Source: an uncultured Ruminococcus sp.
Lineage (GTDB): Bacteria; Bacillota; Clostridia; Oscillospirales; CAG-272
Reading direction: 5' to 3'
DNA length: 21,494 bases
NCBI GenBank assembly: GCA_902778205.1
Contig: CACYWX010000008.1
Location: 1-21,494, forward strand
The position numbers were made by a program, and so were the translations under genes. Positions 15,112-21,494 of the stretch are shown piece after piece. Position 1 is the stretch's first letter, and every line of letters begins with the position of its first letter. Below the pieces are notes generated by a model. It saw only the letters and a program-made list of their open reading frames with translations. It searched no databases and had not been told where the DNA came from.

Positions 15112-15140
15112 TTGACAACGCGGCCGACATATGCTATCAT
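15112..15140 (+). promoter_or_regulatory. Sigma-A promoter of the URO-D-like gene
   Basis: TTGACA (15112-15117), a 17-base spacer and TATCAT (15135-15140). The leader is about 25 bases. The 14991-15111 stretch before it shows no coding frame. Confidence 0.8.
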
Positions 15141-15171
15141 AAGGGCAAAGAATCATAGCGAGGTATGAAAA

Positions 15172-16383
15172 ATGACATCCAGAGAACGCGTGCTCGCCGT
15201 GCTGGCCCATGAGCTCCCCGACCGAATCCCCAACGGCCTCGGCGGCTGCGAGACGGAGGGCCTGCACATCGTGGCCTACGACAACCTGCAGAAGCTCCTC
15301 GGCGTGGAACGGAAGCCGCCGCGGCTGGACACCTTCATGACCAACGCGGTGTTCGAGATCCCGGTGATCCGGGCCATGGAGGGGGATATTCTGCTCCTCG
15401 CCTCCCTCAATATGTGCCCCAGCGACCTCCGCGGGGAGGGGATCGGGGATCAGTGGAAGGAGCAGACGCTCTGGGGCCGCACCTTCTCCGTGCCCGTCCG
15501 GGAGCGCTTCACGGAGCGGGAGGACGGCGTGATCGTCTGGGAGACGGCGGGCGGTGCGATCTGTCCGAAGGGTGCGTATTTCTTCGATCATCCGGGCTAC
15601 ACCGATCTTCTGGCGGAGTTCGAGGTCCCGGATCCGGACAAATTCCATCCCCGGGACACCATCGACGAGCGGGTGCTCCGGCGGCTGGAGGAGACCGCGA
15701 AACGGCTGTACGAGGAGACGGACCTCTCCCTCTGCCTCGGCGAGTGCATCACGGATCTGCAGGTGGCACCGGGGGGGATGGTGGGCTCGATGATCCTGAT
15801 GAAGGAGGAGCCCGACGTGATGCGGGAGTTCCTCGACAAATGCGCCGACGCGGGACTGAAGCAGATCGAGCTGCTGGATCAGGCGGTGGGAAAGTACGTG
15901 GACATCCTCTCCGTCGCCCACGACCTCGGGGACAACCGCGGAGTTACCATCGGCGCGGAGCTGTGGCGGGAGATCTACAAGGACGCCTATAAGAAGTATT
16001 TTCAGGGCTGGCGGAAGCGGACGAAGATGCGGGTGAATCTGCATTCCTGCGGCTCCATCGCCGAAATCCTGCCGGATCTCATCGAGTGTGGGCTGGAGGT
16101 CCTCAACCCCGTGCAGACCTCGGCGGCAGGGATGGATCCCGCGTCCCTCAAGGCGAGGTTCGGCCGCGATCTGGTGTTCTGGGGCGGCGCGTACAATCCC
16201 CAGCTCATCCCGACGGACGCCTCCTACGACGATGTGTTCGCACAGGTAAGGCAGAACGTGGCAGAGCTCGGCAAGGACGGCGGATTCATTTTCGCCGGCG
16301 TGCACAACCTCCCGGCAACCCTGCCCCAGGAGCATATCCGGGCCATGCTCGACGCATGGAAGGCCGAGCGGACGTATCGCTGA
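15172..16383 (+). CDS. Uroporphyrinogen decarboxylase-like (MtaA-like) family protein
   Basis: Predicted 403-residue cytoplasmic TIM-barrel protein. It opens MTSRERVLAVLAHELPDRIPNG, the usual start of the superfamily. Later it has VNLHSCGSIAEILPDLIECGLEVLNPVQ, where HSCG matches the zinc-binding HxC of the methylcobalamin:coenzyme M methyltransferase branch, and FAGVHNLPATLPQEHIRAML at the C-terminus. The last segment has VHN where MtaA-type enzymes have a zinc-ligand Cys, so zinc chemistry may differ. True HemE usually has about 350 residues and a PxWxMRQAGR start, absent here, so haem synthesis is unlikely. No corrinoid protein or methyltransferase partner is nearby. It is monocistronic, with GAGGT seven bases before the ATG and a strong terminator after it. 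Function unknown; methyl transfer or demethylation is inferred from the family. Confidence 0.85.
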   Translation: MTSRERVLAVLAHELPDRIPNGLGGCETEGLHIVAYDNLQKLLGVERKPPRLDTFMTNAVFEIPVIRAMEGDILLLASLNMCPSDLRGEGIGDQWKEQTLWGRTFSVPVRERFTEREDGVIVWETAGGAICPKGAYFFDHPGYTDLLAEFEVPDPDKFHPRDTIDERVLRRLEETAKRLYEETDLSLCLGECITDLQVAPGGMVGSMILMKEEPDVMREFLDKCADAGLKQIELLDQAVGKYVDILSVAHDLGDNRGVTIGAELWREIYKDAYKKYFQGWRKRTKMRVNLHSCGSIAEILPDLIECGLEVLNPVQTSAAGMDPASLKARFGRDLVFWGGAYNPQLIPTDASYDDVFAQVRQNVAELGKDGGFIFAGVHNLPATLPQEHIRAMLDAWKAERTYR

Positions 16384-16421
16384 GGCACCTTTCCTCTCCC
16401 CGCATGGGTTCATCACCAATA

Positions 16422-16475
16422 AGGACTTCCGGCGCTCCGCCGAAAAACGACGGGGATGCCCGGAAGTCCTGTTTC
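16422..16475 (+). terminator. Intrinsic terminator of the URO-D-like gene
   Basis: An 11-bp perfect stem, AGGACTTCCGG (16422-16432) with CCGGAAGTCCT (16460-16470), followed by GTTTC. The loop is long (27 bases). Confidence 0.75.
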
Positions 16476-16701
16476 ATCATTCCGTATCCTGCGAATTGAC
16501 TTTACCGTTCCCGTTCACGGACGGTTTTCGGAGAGAGTATAGCGGAAATATATTGCTAAAATATGAACAGATCCGCCAATAATCATTCTCCGGTGAGGCC
16601 GACGAGCATCTCCGAACTGCCGTCCGGACCGGGATAACAGGGGGATGCCGCGCTGCGGTATAGGATTTCGCGGTTCCCCAAGGATCCGTCGGAGGCGGTA
16701 T
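16476..16701. other. Intergenic stretch between convergent genes
   Basis: An AT-richer segment (about 16480-16590) followed by GC-rich sequence. I see no tRNA or convincing gene. On the minus strand, 16592-16695 is open in a frame offset from the CBM9-like gene (ASDGSLGNREILYRSAASP and onward), which may be chance or a short remnant. Confidence 0.4.
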
Positions 16702-17691
16702 TCAGGTCATCTCGCTTCTTCCGTCTGCAAAGAGACGGATTTCGCCGCGTCCTCCCATACGGTTCACGCGCATCTCAAAAAAGTGGGCCGTGGTCTCGAT
16801 CACCGGGCGCGTTTCAACTCCGGCGGCGGCGCAGAGCGCGTCCACGTCCGTGCAGTAGCGCCCGTGCTCGCGATAATATACGCGCTCCTCCTCAAACAGG
16901 CAGTACAGGTCGAAGCGGAGCCGCTCGTCCTCCGGGATCGGGTATTCCTCGCCGTTTTCCGTAAAGAAGAGAAAGCCCCAGTACTGCGGCCGGTGTATGT
17001 CGATCACACCGGTGGGCGCCCATACCCAGTTGTCCTCCGGAAGGGGCCTGCCGTCGGGACCGAGCACCTTTCCGTACGCCCCGTCCCGGACCTCCGAGGT
17101 CCACTGCACCCTTGAAAAATTCAGCCGCCAGTAGTCCCCGGGCACGGGAAGACGGTCCGACGCCTCCTTCAGGGACCGCATGGGCATTTTGATCTCCACG
17201 CTCCATTTCCGGTTGTCCGCGTTCGGGTCGTTCAGTTTTCCGTCGATGAAGACGGCGGTCTCAAGCCCCTTGATGTCAAAGGAATCGATGGCCTTGCCCC
17301 CGTCCCGGTATGCCTTGGTCAGGAGCAGGTCCCACACGGTATTCATCGCGTTCATCTCAAACTCGACGTACCTCTGCGTGTCCGAATCCGGGTCGATGAA
17401 CACCTCAAAATCGTTGTCCCGGAATATGACGTCGTCCCGTTCGGCGACGCTGGCCCAGATTTCGTTTCCCGTGAGCTCCGCGGCCAGATAGAGCGCTTCG
17501 TCGTCCCATGCGGCCTTGGCCCGGGTGGGAAAACGCGGCGGCTTCCCGATCTCCGGCCCCTCGATGTCCACGAAGGGCTCCGTAAAGGGAATATCTGCCC
17601 AGAAGGGCTTATCCAGGCGTCCGTCGAGGACGAGCGGCATATGAGCCCTGCGGCAGTAATAGACCGGCGGGTGAAAGGGATAGTGTTTCAT
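16702..17691 (-). CDS. Carbohydrate-binding family 9-like (CBM9-like) protein
   Basis: Predicted 329-residue protein with the all-beta CBM9/DOMON-like fold: PLVLDGRLDKPFWADIPFTEPFVDIEG at the start, RAKAAWDDEALYLAAELT, then DNDFEVFIDPDSDTQRYVEFEMNAMNTVWDLL, and a late KWSVEIKMPMRSL and WRLNFSRVQW. These motifs mark the stand-alone CBM9-like family found near glycan-degrading enzymes; ligand and catalytic activity are uncertain. There is no signal peptide, unlike many members, so it should be cytoplasmic. I chose the ATG at 17691, with GGAG five bases upstream, over the ATG at 17709. It lies 106 bases after the acetyltransferase gene with no clear promoter or terminator between, so it is probably the last gene of the operon that starts at 19686. 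Confidence 0.85.
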   Translation of the reverse strand: MKHYPFHPPVYYCRRAHMPLVLDGRLDKPFWADIPFTEPFVDIEGPEIGKPPRFPTRAKAAWDDEALYLAAELTGNEIWASVAERDDVIFRDNDFEVFIDPDSDTQRYVEFEMNAMNTVWDLLLTKAYRDGGKAIDSFDIKGLETAVFIDGKLNDPNADNRKWSVEIKMPMRSLKEASDRLPVPGDYWRLNFSRVQWTSEVRDGAYGKVLGPDGRPLPEDNWVWAPTGVIDIHRPQYWGFLFFTENGEEYPIPEDERLRFDLYCLFEEERVYYREHGRYCTDVDALCAAAGVETRPVIETTAHFFEMRVNRMGGRGEIRLFADGRSEMT

Positions 17692-17797
17692 GGGATCTCC
17701 TTTGTTCATTCCGTCATTTCAACGGTTTATGGTACGGAGCATGGACGGCCGGCTTTTTCCGGCGGTCCGCCTGTGCTTGCTTTATGCCGGAACCGGA

Positions 17798-18415
17798 TCA
17801 GAGGCTTACGTCCTCCCACTCGATTTTCCGGTCTCTGTAATAGAATTCCCGGTCCCGTTCGCCGATCTCCCTCATCACACGGCAGGGATTGCCCACCGCC
17901 ACGACGTTCGCGGGAATGTCCCTCGTTACGACGCTCCCCGCGCCGATCACGGAATTGTCCCCGACGGTGACGCCGGGCATGATGAGGGCTCCCGCGCCGA
18001 TCCAGCAGTTCTTCCCGATCCGGACGGGCATATTGTACTGCATTCCCCGCTCCCGCAGCGCGGGCAGAACCGGATGACCGCCCGTGGCGATGATGACGTT
18101 CGGGCCGATCATGGTGTGGTCACCGACATAGATGTGGGTGTCGTCCACCACGGTCAGATTGAAATTCGCGTAGACCCCCTTGCCGAAGTGGACGTTATGC
18201 CCGCCCCAGTTGGCATGAAAGGGCGGCTCAATGTAACAACCCTCCCCGATCTCGGCGAACATCTTCTTCAAAAGTTCCGTCCGCTTCTCCATCTCGGAGG
18301 GGCGGGTGGCGTTGAAGTCATAGAGCAGCTCCAGGCATTTGACCTGCTCCTTCATGATCTCGTCGTCGTCCGGGAGATAGAGTTCTCCCGTGTGCAGCTT
18401 GTCCTTCATGCTCAT
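17798..18415 (-). CDS. maa: Maltose-type sugar O-acetyltransferase
   Basis: Predicted 205-residue cytoplasmic enzyme that transfers acetyl from acetyl-CoA to a sugar hydroxyl. The start KDKLHTGELYLPDDDEI and CLELLYDFNATRPSE form the helical Mac domain of the LacA/Maa group. A left-handed beta-helix of hexapeptide repeats follows (IGPNVIIATGGHPV, IGKNCWIGAGALIMPGVTVGDNSVIGAGSVVT), with His114 in GGHP as the catalytic base. VAVGNPCRVMREI is the usual end. The ATG at 18415 has GGAGG eight bases upstream. It begins 29 bases after the previous gene, so the two are cotranscribed. The natural acceptor is unknown in most members; the symbol follows the family, not a proven substrate. Confidence 0.9.
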   Translation of the reverse strand: MSMKDKLHTGELYLPDDDEIMKEQVKCLELLYDFNATRPSEMEKRTELLKKMFAEIGEGCYIEPPFHANWGGHNVHFGKGVYANFNLTVVDDTHIYVGDHTMIGPNVIIATGGHPVLPALRERGMQYNMPVRIGKNCWIGAGALIMPGVTVGDNSVIGAGSVVTRDIPANVVAVGNPCRVMREIGERDREFYYRDRKIEWEDVSL

Positions 18416-18444
18416 CAGATGTTCCTCCTTTGTGCTTGCAGGGG

Positions 18445-19686
18445 TCAGTCTTCCTCATGCCATAATTCCGTAATGATCTGCTCGTCGCCCAAGCCGAAGG
18501 GACAGGCGTCCGACGGGGTGTTGGCGCTGTAATACCGACGGAAGATGTGCGCACGGCCTTCTTCGTCCAACGTGTACCGCAGAAATTCGTCCTTCGCAAC
18601 CGTGTCCAGCCATTCCGTGTCCGGGTGCTCCCAGACCGATTCATACGCTTCCGTCAGACAGCGGCGGGAGGGCATTTCGAGATGTCCGCCGTGCTTCCGG
18701 ACAAAATCGTACACATACCGGATGATCGCCGCCCGCTCGTCTCTCGGGTGCAGCATGAGCCAGTCGATCTCGTCGTAGCCCCAGGCGTAGTGGCTGTCGA
18801 GGGTCGGCACCGGAGCGTCCGGGCGTCTGCCGAAGTTGTCGAACTCCACCAGATACGGCAGGGAGTCCGCGCCCCATCCGGAGGGAGTCACGCCGCCCTT
18901 CGACCGTCCCCAGATGCTGTCGTTGTACCCTTCCTCCAGCACGCAGTCCAGCGGCCGATCCGGGATCTCCTTCAGTCGGAGGGGCCATGCGTTGTAGTCG
19001 AAGAGGGATACGCCGTCCACGGTGATCCCGTGGGTGTGGGCGTCGCAGAGGACGAAGTGCCGTCGGGCGTGCTCCTTCGCGTAGGCCCGCACCCGGTCCA
19101 GCGTCTCCTTCCAGTAAAGGAAGCCCTCGTCCTTCGCTCCGATCAGGTGGACCTGCCCGAAGTGAAGCGCCTCGAATCCGTCGTCGATATAACACCGGGC
19201 GCGGTAGTAGAGGTACATCCGGGTCTCGAGCTGCCGGATGTCCTCCACCGATCCGCCATTTTTCCCCCAGTGATTCACAAAGGTGCCGTCCGGGTAGAGC
19301 ATGGCGTCGTAGGAAAAGTTCCTCTGTTCGACGGGCAGGCCGAACGCTTCGAACACCCATGCGGGAACGGGCAGGCTGTCGATGTAGGGCTTCCAGATAC
19401 ATTCAAAAATACAGCCCTGCAGAATGATCTCGGGATCTGCCCGGTGGATGATCTTCGCTCTCTCCCTCGAGACCCGGCGGTGCTCTTTTTCGTCCGTCGC
19501 CTGCCAGATCAGCCCGCACCGCCCGACGAACTTCGCCCCCTCGGAGAGGAGCATCCGGAGGTCGTCATCAAAGGTGCGGCTCGGCGCGAAATTGTCGTAG
19601 GTCAGGCCCGTGTGGGTCACGGCGCGGGAGAGGTAGTTTTCCAGCACCTCTCTTGTCATGGATCCGTCGAATGCGTAGTTCTTCAC
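18445..19686 (-). CDS. Conserved protein of unknown function, predicted TIM-barrel
   Basis: Predicted 413-residue cytoplasmic protein, VKNYAFDGSMTREVLENYLSRAVTHTGL at the start. The alternation of strands and helices, with many acidic and aromatic residues at strand ends (GAKFVGRCGLIW, DPEIILQGCIFECIW, FEALHFGQVHLIG, HFVLCDAHTHG, GYDEIDWLMLHP), suggests a glycosidase-like barrel, but I know no characterised member. The text matches a conserved family from carbohydrate loci of Firmicutes. SKGGVTPSGWGADSLPYLVEFDNFG is a striking conserved-looking block, and NFSYDAMLYPDGTFVNHWG another. The GTG at 19686 has AGGAG seven bases upstream; the longer frame from 19785 would overlap the promoter. It is first in the operon with the acetyltransferase and CBM9-like genes and divergent from the GH43 gene. 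Confidence 0.75.
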   Translation of the reverse strand: MKNYAFDGSMTREVLENYLSRAVTHTGLTYDNFAPSRTFDDDLRMLLSEGAKFVGRCGLIWQATDEKEHRRVSRERAKIIHRADPEIILQGCIFECIWKPYIDSLPVPAWVFEAFGLPVEQRNFSYDAMLYPDGTFVNHWGKNGGSVEDIRQLETRMYLYYRARCYIDDGFEALHFGQVHLIGAKDEGFLYWKETLDRVRAYAKEHARRHFVLCDAHTHGITVDGVSLFDYNAWPLRLKEIPDRPLDCVLEEGYNDSIWGRSKGGVTPSGWGADSLPYLVEFDNFGRRPDAPVPTLDSHYAWGYDEIDWLMLHPRDERAAIIRYVYDFVRKHGGHLEMPSRRCLTEAYESVWEHPDTEWLDTVAKDEFLRYTLDEEGRAHIFRRYYSANTPSDACPFGLGDEQIITELWHEED

Positions 19687-19756
19687 GGCGATTCTCCTTT
19701 CGTCAGCGGGAGCTTGTGTTCCGCGTATCAGAGGCCCGGGATCCTGCTTTTTCGTT

Positions 19757-19785
19757 ATTATACCAACTCCCGCCGTTTGTGTCAA
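19757..19785 (-). promoter_or_regulatory. Consensus promoter of the TIM-barrel operon
   Basis: On the minus strand TTGACA (19785-19780), a 17-base spacer and TATAAT (19762-19757): a full match to the sigma-A consensus. It suggests strong basal transcription unless repressed. Confidence 0.9.
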
Positions 19786-19845
19786 GGCGTCTCCCCGTCC
19801 GCAGCTCCGGATAAACGAACGGGATAGCCAATTTGAACAGACCTC

Positions 19846-19874
19846 TTTTCAACGCCATCCGGAAGGTGTATAAT
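19846..19874 (+). promoter_or_regulatory. Likely promoter of the GH43 gene
   Basis: TATAAT at 19869-19874 with a weak TTTTCA (19846-19851) 17 bases upstream. The leader to the ATG at 20040 is about 160 bases, long for this window, and shows no gene of its own. The weak -35 box suggests dependence on an activator. Confidence 0.55.
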
Positions 19875-20039
19875 GAGTGCAACGGCGAAGGATGCGGTCC
19901 TTGGGGAAAAATCCGATGCGCGCTTATCCCGGAATCCGCCTGCGCCGTCATCCTCGGGGGCGGAAGCAAGACTCCTCCCCGCATCAACCATCCCGATGAA
20001 CTTGAAGATGAACGAAAAGCGATAAAAGGAGAATCATCC

Positions 20040-21353
20040 ATGACCGATCTCACCAGACCCGGAAAAATCGCAAAGCCCGTGATCACCTCCATCTACACCG
20101 CCGATCCCTCCGCCGTGGTGGGACAGGACGGCAGACTCTACATCTATGCCTCCCACGATATGGACCCCGCGCGCGGATGCGACTTCATGGACCGCTATCA
20201 TATCTTCTCCACTGACGACATGGTTCACTTCCTCGACGAGGGCGAAATCCTCCGCTCCGACGACGTGGAATGGGGACGGCCCGAGGGAGGCTTCATGTGG
20301 GCTCCCGACTGCGCCTTCAAAAACGGAAAATACTGGTTCTTCTATCCCCACCCCACCGGGAGCCGCTGGAACGACACATGGGAATTCGGCGTCGCCGTCA
20401 GCGATTACCCGAACAAGGACTTTCATGACATCGGTTATGTGCGCGACAAAGCCGGACGCGGCGTGGGCGGCAACTGTATGATCGATCCCTGTATCTTCCT
20501 CGACGACGACGGCACGCCATACCTCTACTTCGGCGGCGGCGCGATGCCCCGGGGATGCGTGCTCGAGGACGACATGATCACCGTCCGGGGAGAGGTGATG
20601 CCGATGGAGGGGCTCGAGGACTTTCACGAGGCGTCCTGGGTCTTCAAGCGGAACGGACTTTATTATATGACCTACTCCGACAACCTCGAGAGGAACAACC
20701 GCCTGCGTTATGCCGTGAGCGAAAATCCCCTCGGACCGTGGGACTACCGGGGAATCTATCTGGCTCCCACGGGATGCGACACCTCCCACGGGTCCGTGGT
20801 GGAGTTCCGGGGGCACTGGTACGCGTTTTATCACAACTGCGTGATCTCGGGACGGGGCAATCTGCGCTCGGTGTGTGTGGACGAGCTGTTCTTCGAGGAC
20901 GACGGTTCGATCCGCCTGGTTGAGCAGACGGACGTTCCCTGCCCGCCCGTCGGTCCCGCGCCGGAACCGAATCCGCGGGCAAAGACCTATCCTGCATCCT
21001 CGGGCATCCGGGAGGGAGCGCTCACCCTCGGAGAGGACGGCGCGGTCCGGGGATTTGAGAATGCGGGCTCCTTCCTCCGCTTCTCCAAGGTGGATGGGCT
21101 GAACGGCGGGCGTTTCCTGCTCCGGATCCGGTACCGCAACGATACGGGGCGGCTTGCTCGGATCCGGCTGATCGTCAACTCGACCGACTGGTCCCTCGTC
21201 AATCTGGTGACACCGGAGCTCACGACGCCCACAGCGGACGGGGACGCGACCTTCACCCTTCCCCTCAAGCCGGGCCGCACGAACACCGTGGATCTTGTCG
21301 CCTTCGACGGCGCGGCGGAAATCCTCGCTCTGACTGCCGAACCGCTGGACTGA
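20040..21353 (+). CDS. Glycoside hydrolase family 43 protein with C-terminal beta domain
   Basis: Predicted 437-residue cytoplasmic enzyme with a five-bladed propeller over residues about 1-310. The three catalytic positions are visible: Asp22 in YTADPSAVV (base), Asp149 in MIDPCIFLDDDG (pKa modulator) and Glu197 in FHEASWVFKRNG (acid). SHGSVVEFRGHWYAFYHN is the typical last blade. Residues about 340-437 form a separate beta-rich domain (GSFLRFSKVDGLNGGRFLLRIRYRND) resembling a CBM6-like module. Family 43 members release arabinose, xylose or galactose from plant side chains and oligosaccharides. There is no signal peptide, so imported oligosaccharides are the likely substrate. The ATG at 20040 has AGGAG eight bases upstream; an in-frame extension to 19833 overlaps the promoter. 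Confidence 0.92.
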   Translation: MTDLTRPGKIAKPVITSIYTADPSAVVGQDGRLYIYASHDMDPARGCDFMDRYHIFSTDDMVHFLDEGEILRSDDVEWGRPEGGFMWAPDCAFKNGKYWFFYPHPTGSRWNDTWEFGVAVSDYPNKDFHDIGYVRDKAGRGVGGNCMIDPCIFLDDDGTPYLYFGGGAMPRGCVLEDDMITVRGEVMPMEGLEDFHEASWVFKRNGLYYMTYSDNLERNNRLRYAVSENPLGPWDYRGIYLAPTGCDTSHGSVVEFRGHWYAFYHNCVISGRGNLRSVCVDELFFEDDGSIRLVEQTDVPCPPVGPAPEPNPRAKTYPASSGIREGALTLGEDGAVRGFENAGSFLRFSKVDGLNGGRFLLRIRYRNDTGRLARIRLIVNSTDWSLVNLVTPELTTPTADGDATFTLPLKPGRTNTVDLVAFDGAAEILALTAEPLD

Positions 21354-21402
21354 TACCAATCTCAAGCTAAAAGGGAAACGCGGCTTCTTGAAAGAAAGCC
21401 CT

Positions 21403-21426
21403 GCTCAACAAGTTGAGCGGCAAGAA
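21403..21426 (+). terminator. Hairpin after the GH43 gene
   Basis: GCTCAAC (21403-21409) pairs with GTTGAGC (21412-21418) and ACTTTT follows a few bases later. The very short loop and the gap before the T residues make it a weak terminator candidate. Confidence 0.45.
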
Positions 21427-21463
21427 CTTTTATCATTTTCACTGGTGCAGCTCTCCTTTCAAC

Positions 21464-21491
21464 ATGCAGCACGGGGTAACGTGCAGCGCAT
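21464..21491. repeat. Palindromic repeat, right copy
   Basis: The same hairpin as at 5-32: core GCACG-GGGTAA-CGTGC, with 25 of 26 bases identical over 21465-21490. The outer pair is A-T here against G-C in the left copy, and TTTT follows to the window edge. It lies in a lower-GC tail (21354-21494) without coding frames. Confidence 0.7.
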
Positions 21492-21494
21492 TTT

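Noticed and set aside
15172..16383. hemE, true uroporphyrinogen decarboxylase
   Set aside because: The conserved HemE N-terminal substrate motif is absent, the length is greater, and no haem gene is nearby.
19833..20039. N-terminal extension of the GH43 protein
   Set aside because: The extension contains the TATAAT box, and a good AGGAG site precedes the ATG at 20040, where the family alignment also begins.

Overview
The window looks like a GC-rich genome segment from a Gram-positive anaerobe of the Clostridia type. Supporting signs are consensus sigma-A promoters (TTGACA-N17/18-TATAAT) before many genes, strong AGGAGG-type ribosome binding sites with several GTG and TTG starts, S-layer homology repeats, lipoprotein signals and intrinsic terminators. 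No taxonomic marker gene is present, so the placement is an inference from style and gene families. I found no rRNA, tRNA, CRISPR array, transposase or phage gene.

Layout. 1-167: a palindromic repeat and a terminator. 168-1844 (-): a lipoprotein gene followed by a sialidase-like beta-propeller gene. 2135-3464 (-): a decayed S-layer-homology protein gene with an in-frame TGA and a frameshift. 3611-6109 (+): a large FAD-dependent oxidoreductase with an extra N-terminal Rossmann-like module and HEAT-like C-terminus. 6179-8639: divergent Gfo/Idh/MocA oxidoreductase (-) and MFS transporter (+). 8741-11269 (-): MATE exporter, low-molecular-weight phosphotyrosine phosphatase, and a frameshifted gene of unknown function. 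11435-13308 (-): nitroreductase, DUF3784-like membrane protein, and a prephenate dehydratase carrying a lipoprotein signal peptide. 13661-14911 (+): secreted beta-helix carbohydrate-binding protein of the Cthe_2159 type. 15172-16383 (+): uroporphyrinogen-decarboxylase-like methyltransferase-family protein. 16702-19686 (-): predicted TIM-barrel protein of unknown function, maltose-type O-acetyltransferase and CBM9-like protein. 20040-21353 (+): family 43 glycoside hydrolase, divergent from the previous set. 21354-21494: lower-GC tail ending in a second copy of the palindrome seen at the left end.

How the genes fit together. Much of the window concerns sugars: a GH43 enzyme, a sialidase-like propeller, a CBM9-like protein, a sugar acetyltransferase, a Gfo/Idh dehydrogenase, an MFS permease and a secreted beta-helix binding protein. 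Most of the enzymes lack signal peptides, so the likely picture is uptake of small, modified saccharides followed by cytoplasmic processing. This is inference; no substrate can be read from the sequence. The most unusual items are the exported prephenate dehydratase, the stop codon sitting at a normally tryptophan position in the S-layer gene, the identical half-site at the start of two divergent transcripts, and the hairpin repeat that bounds the window at both ends.
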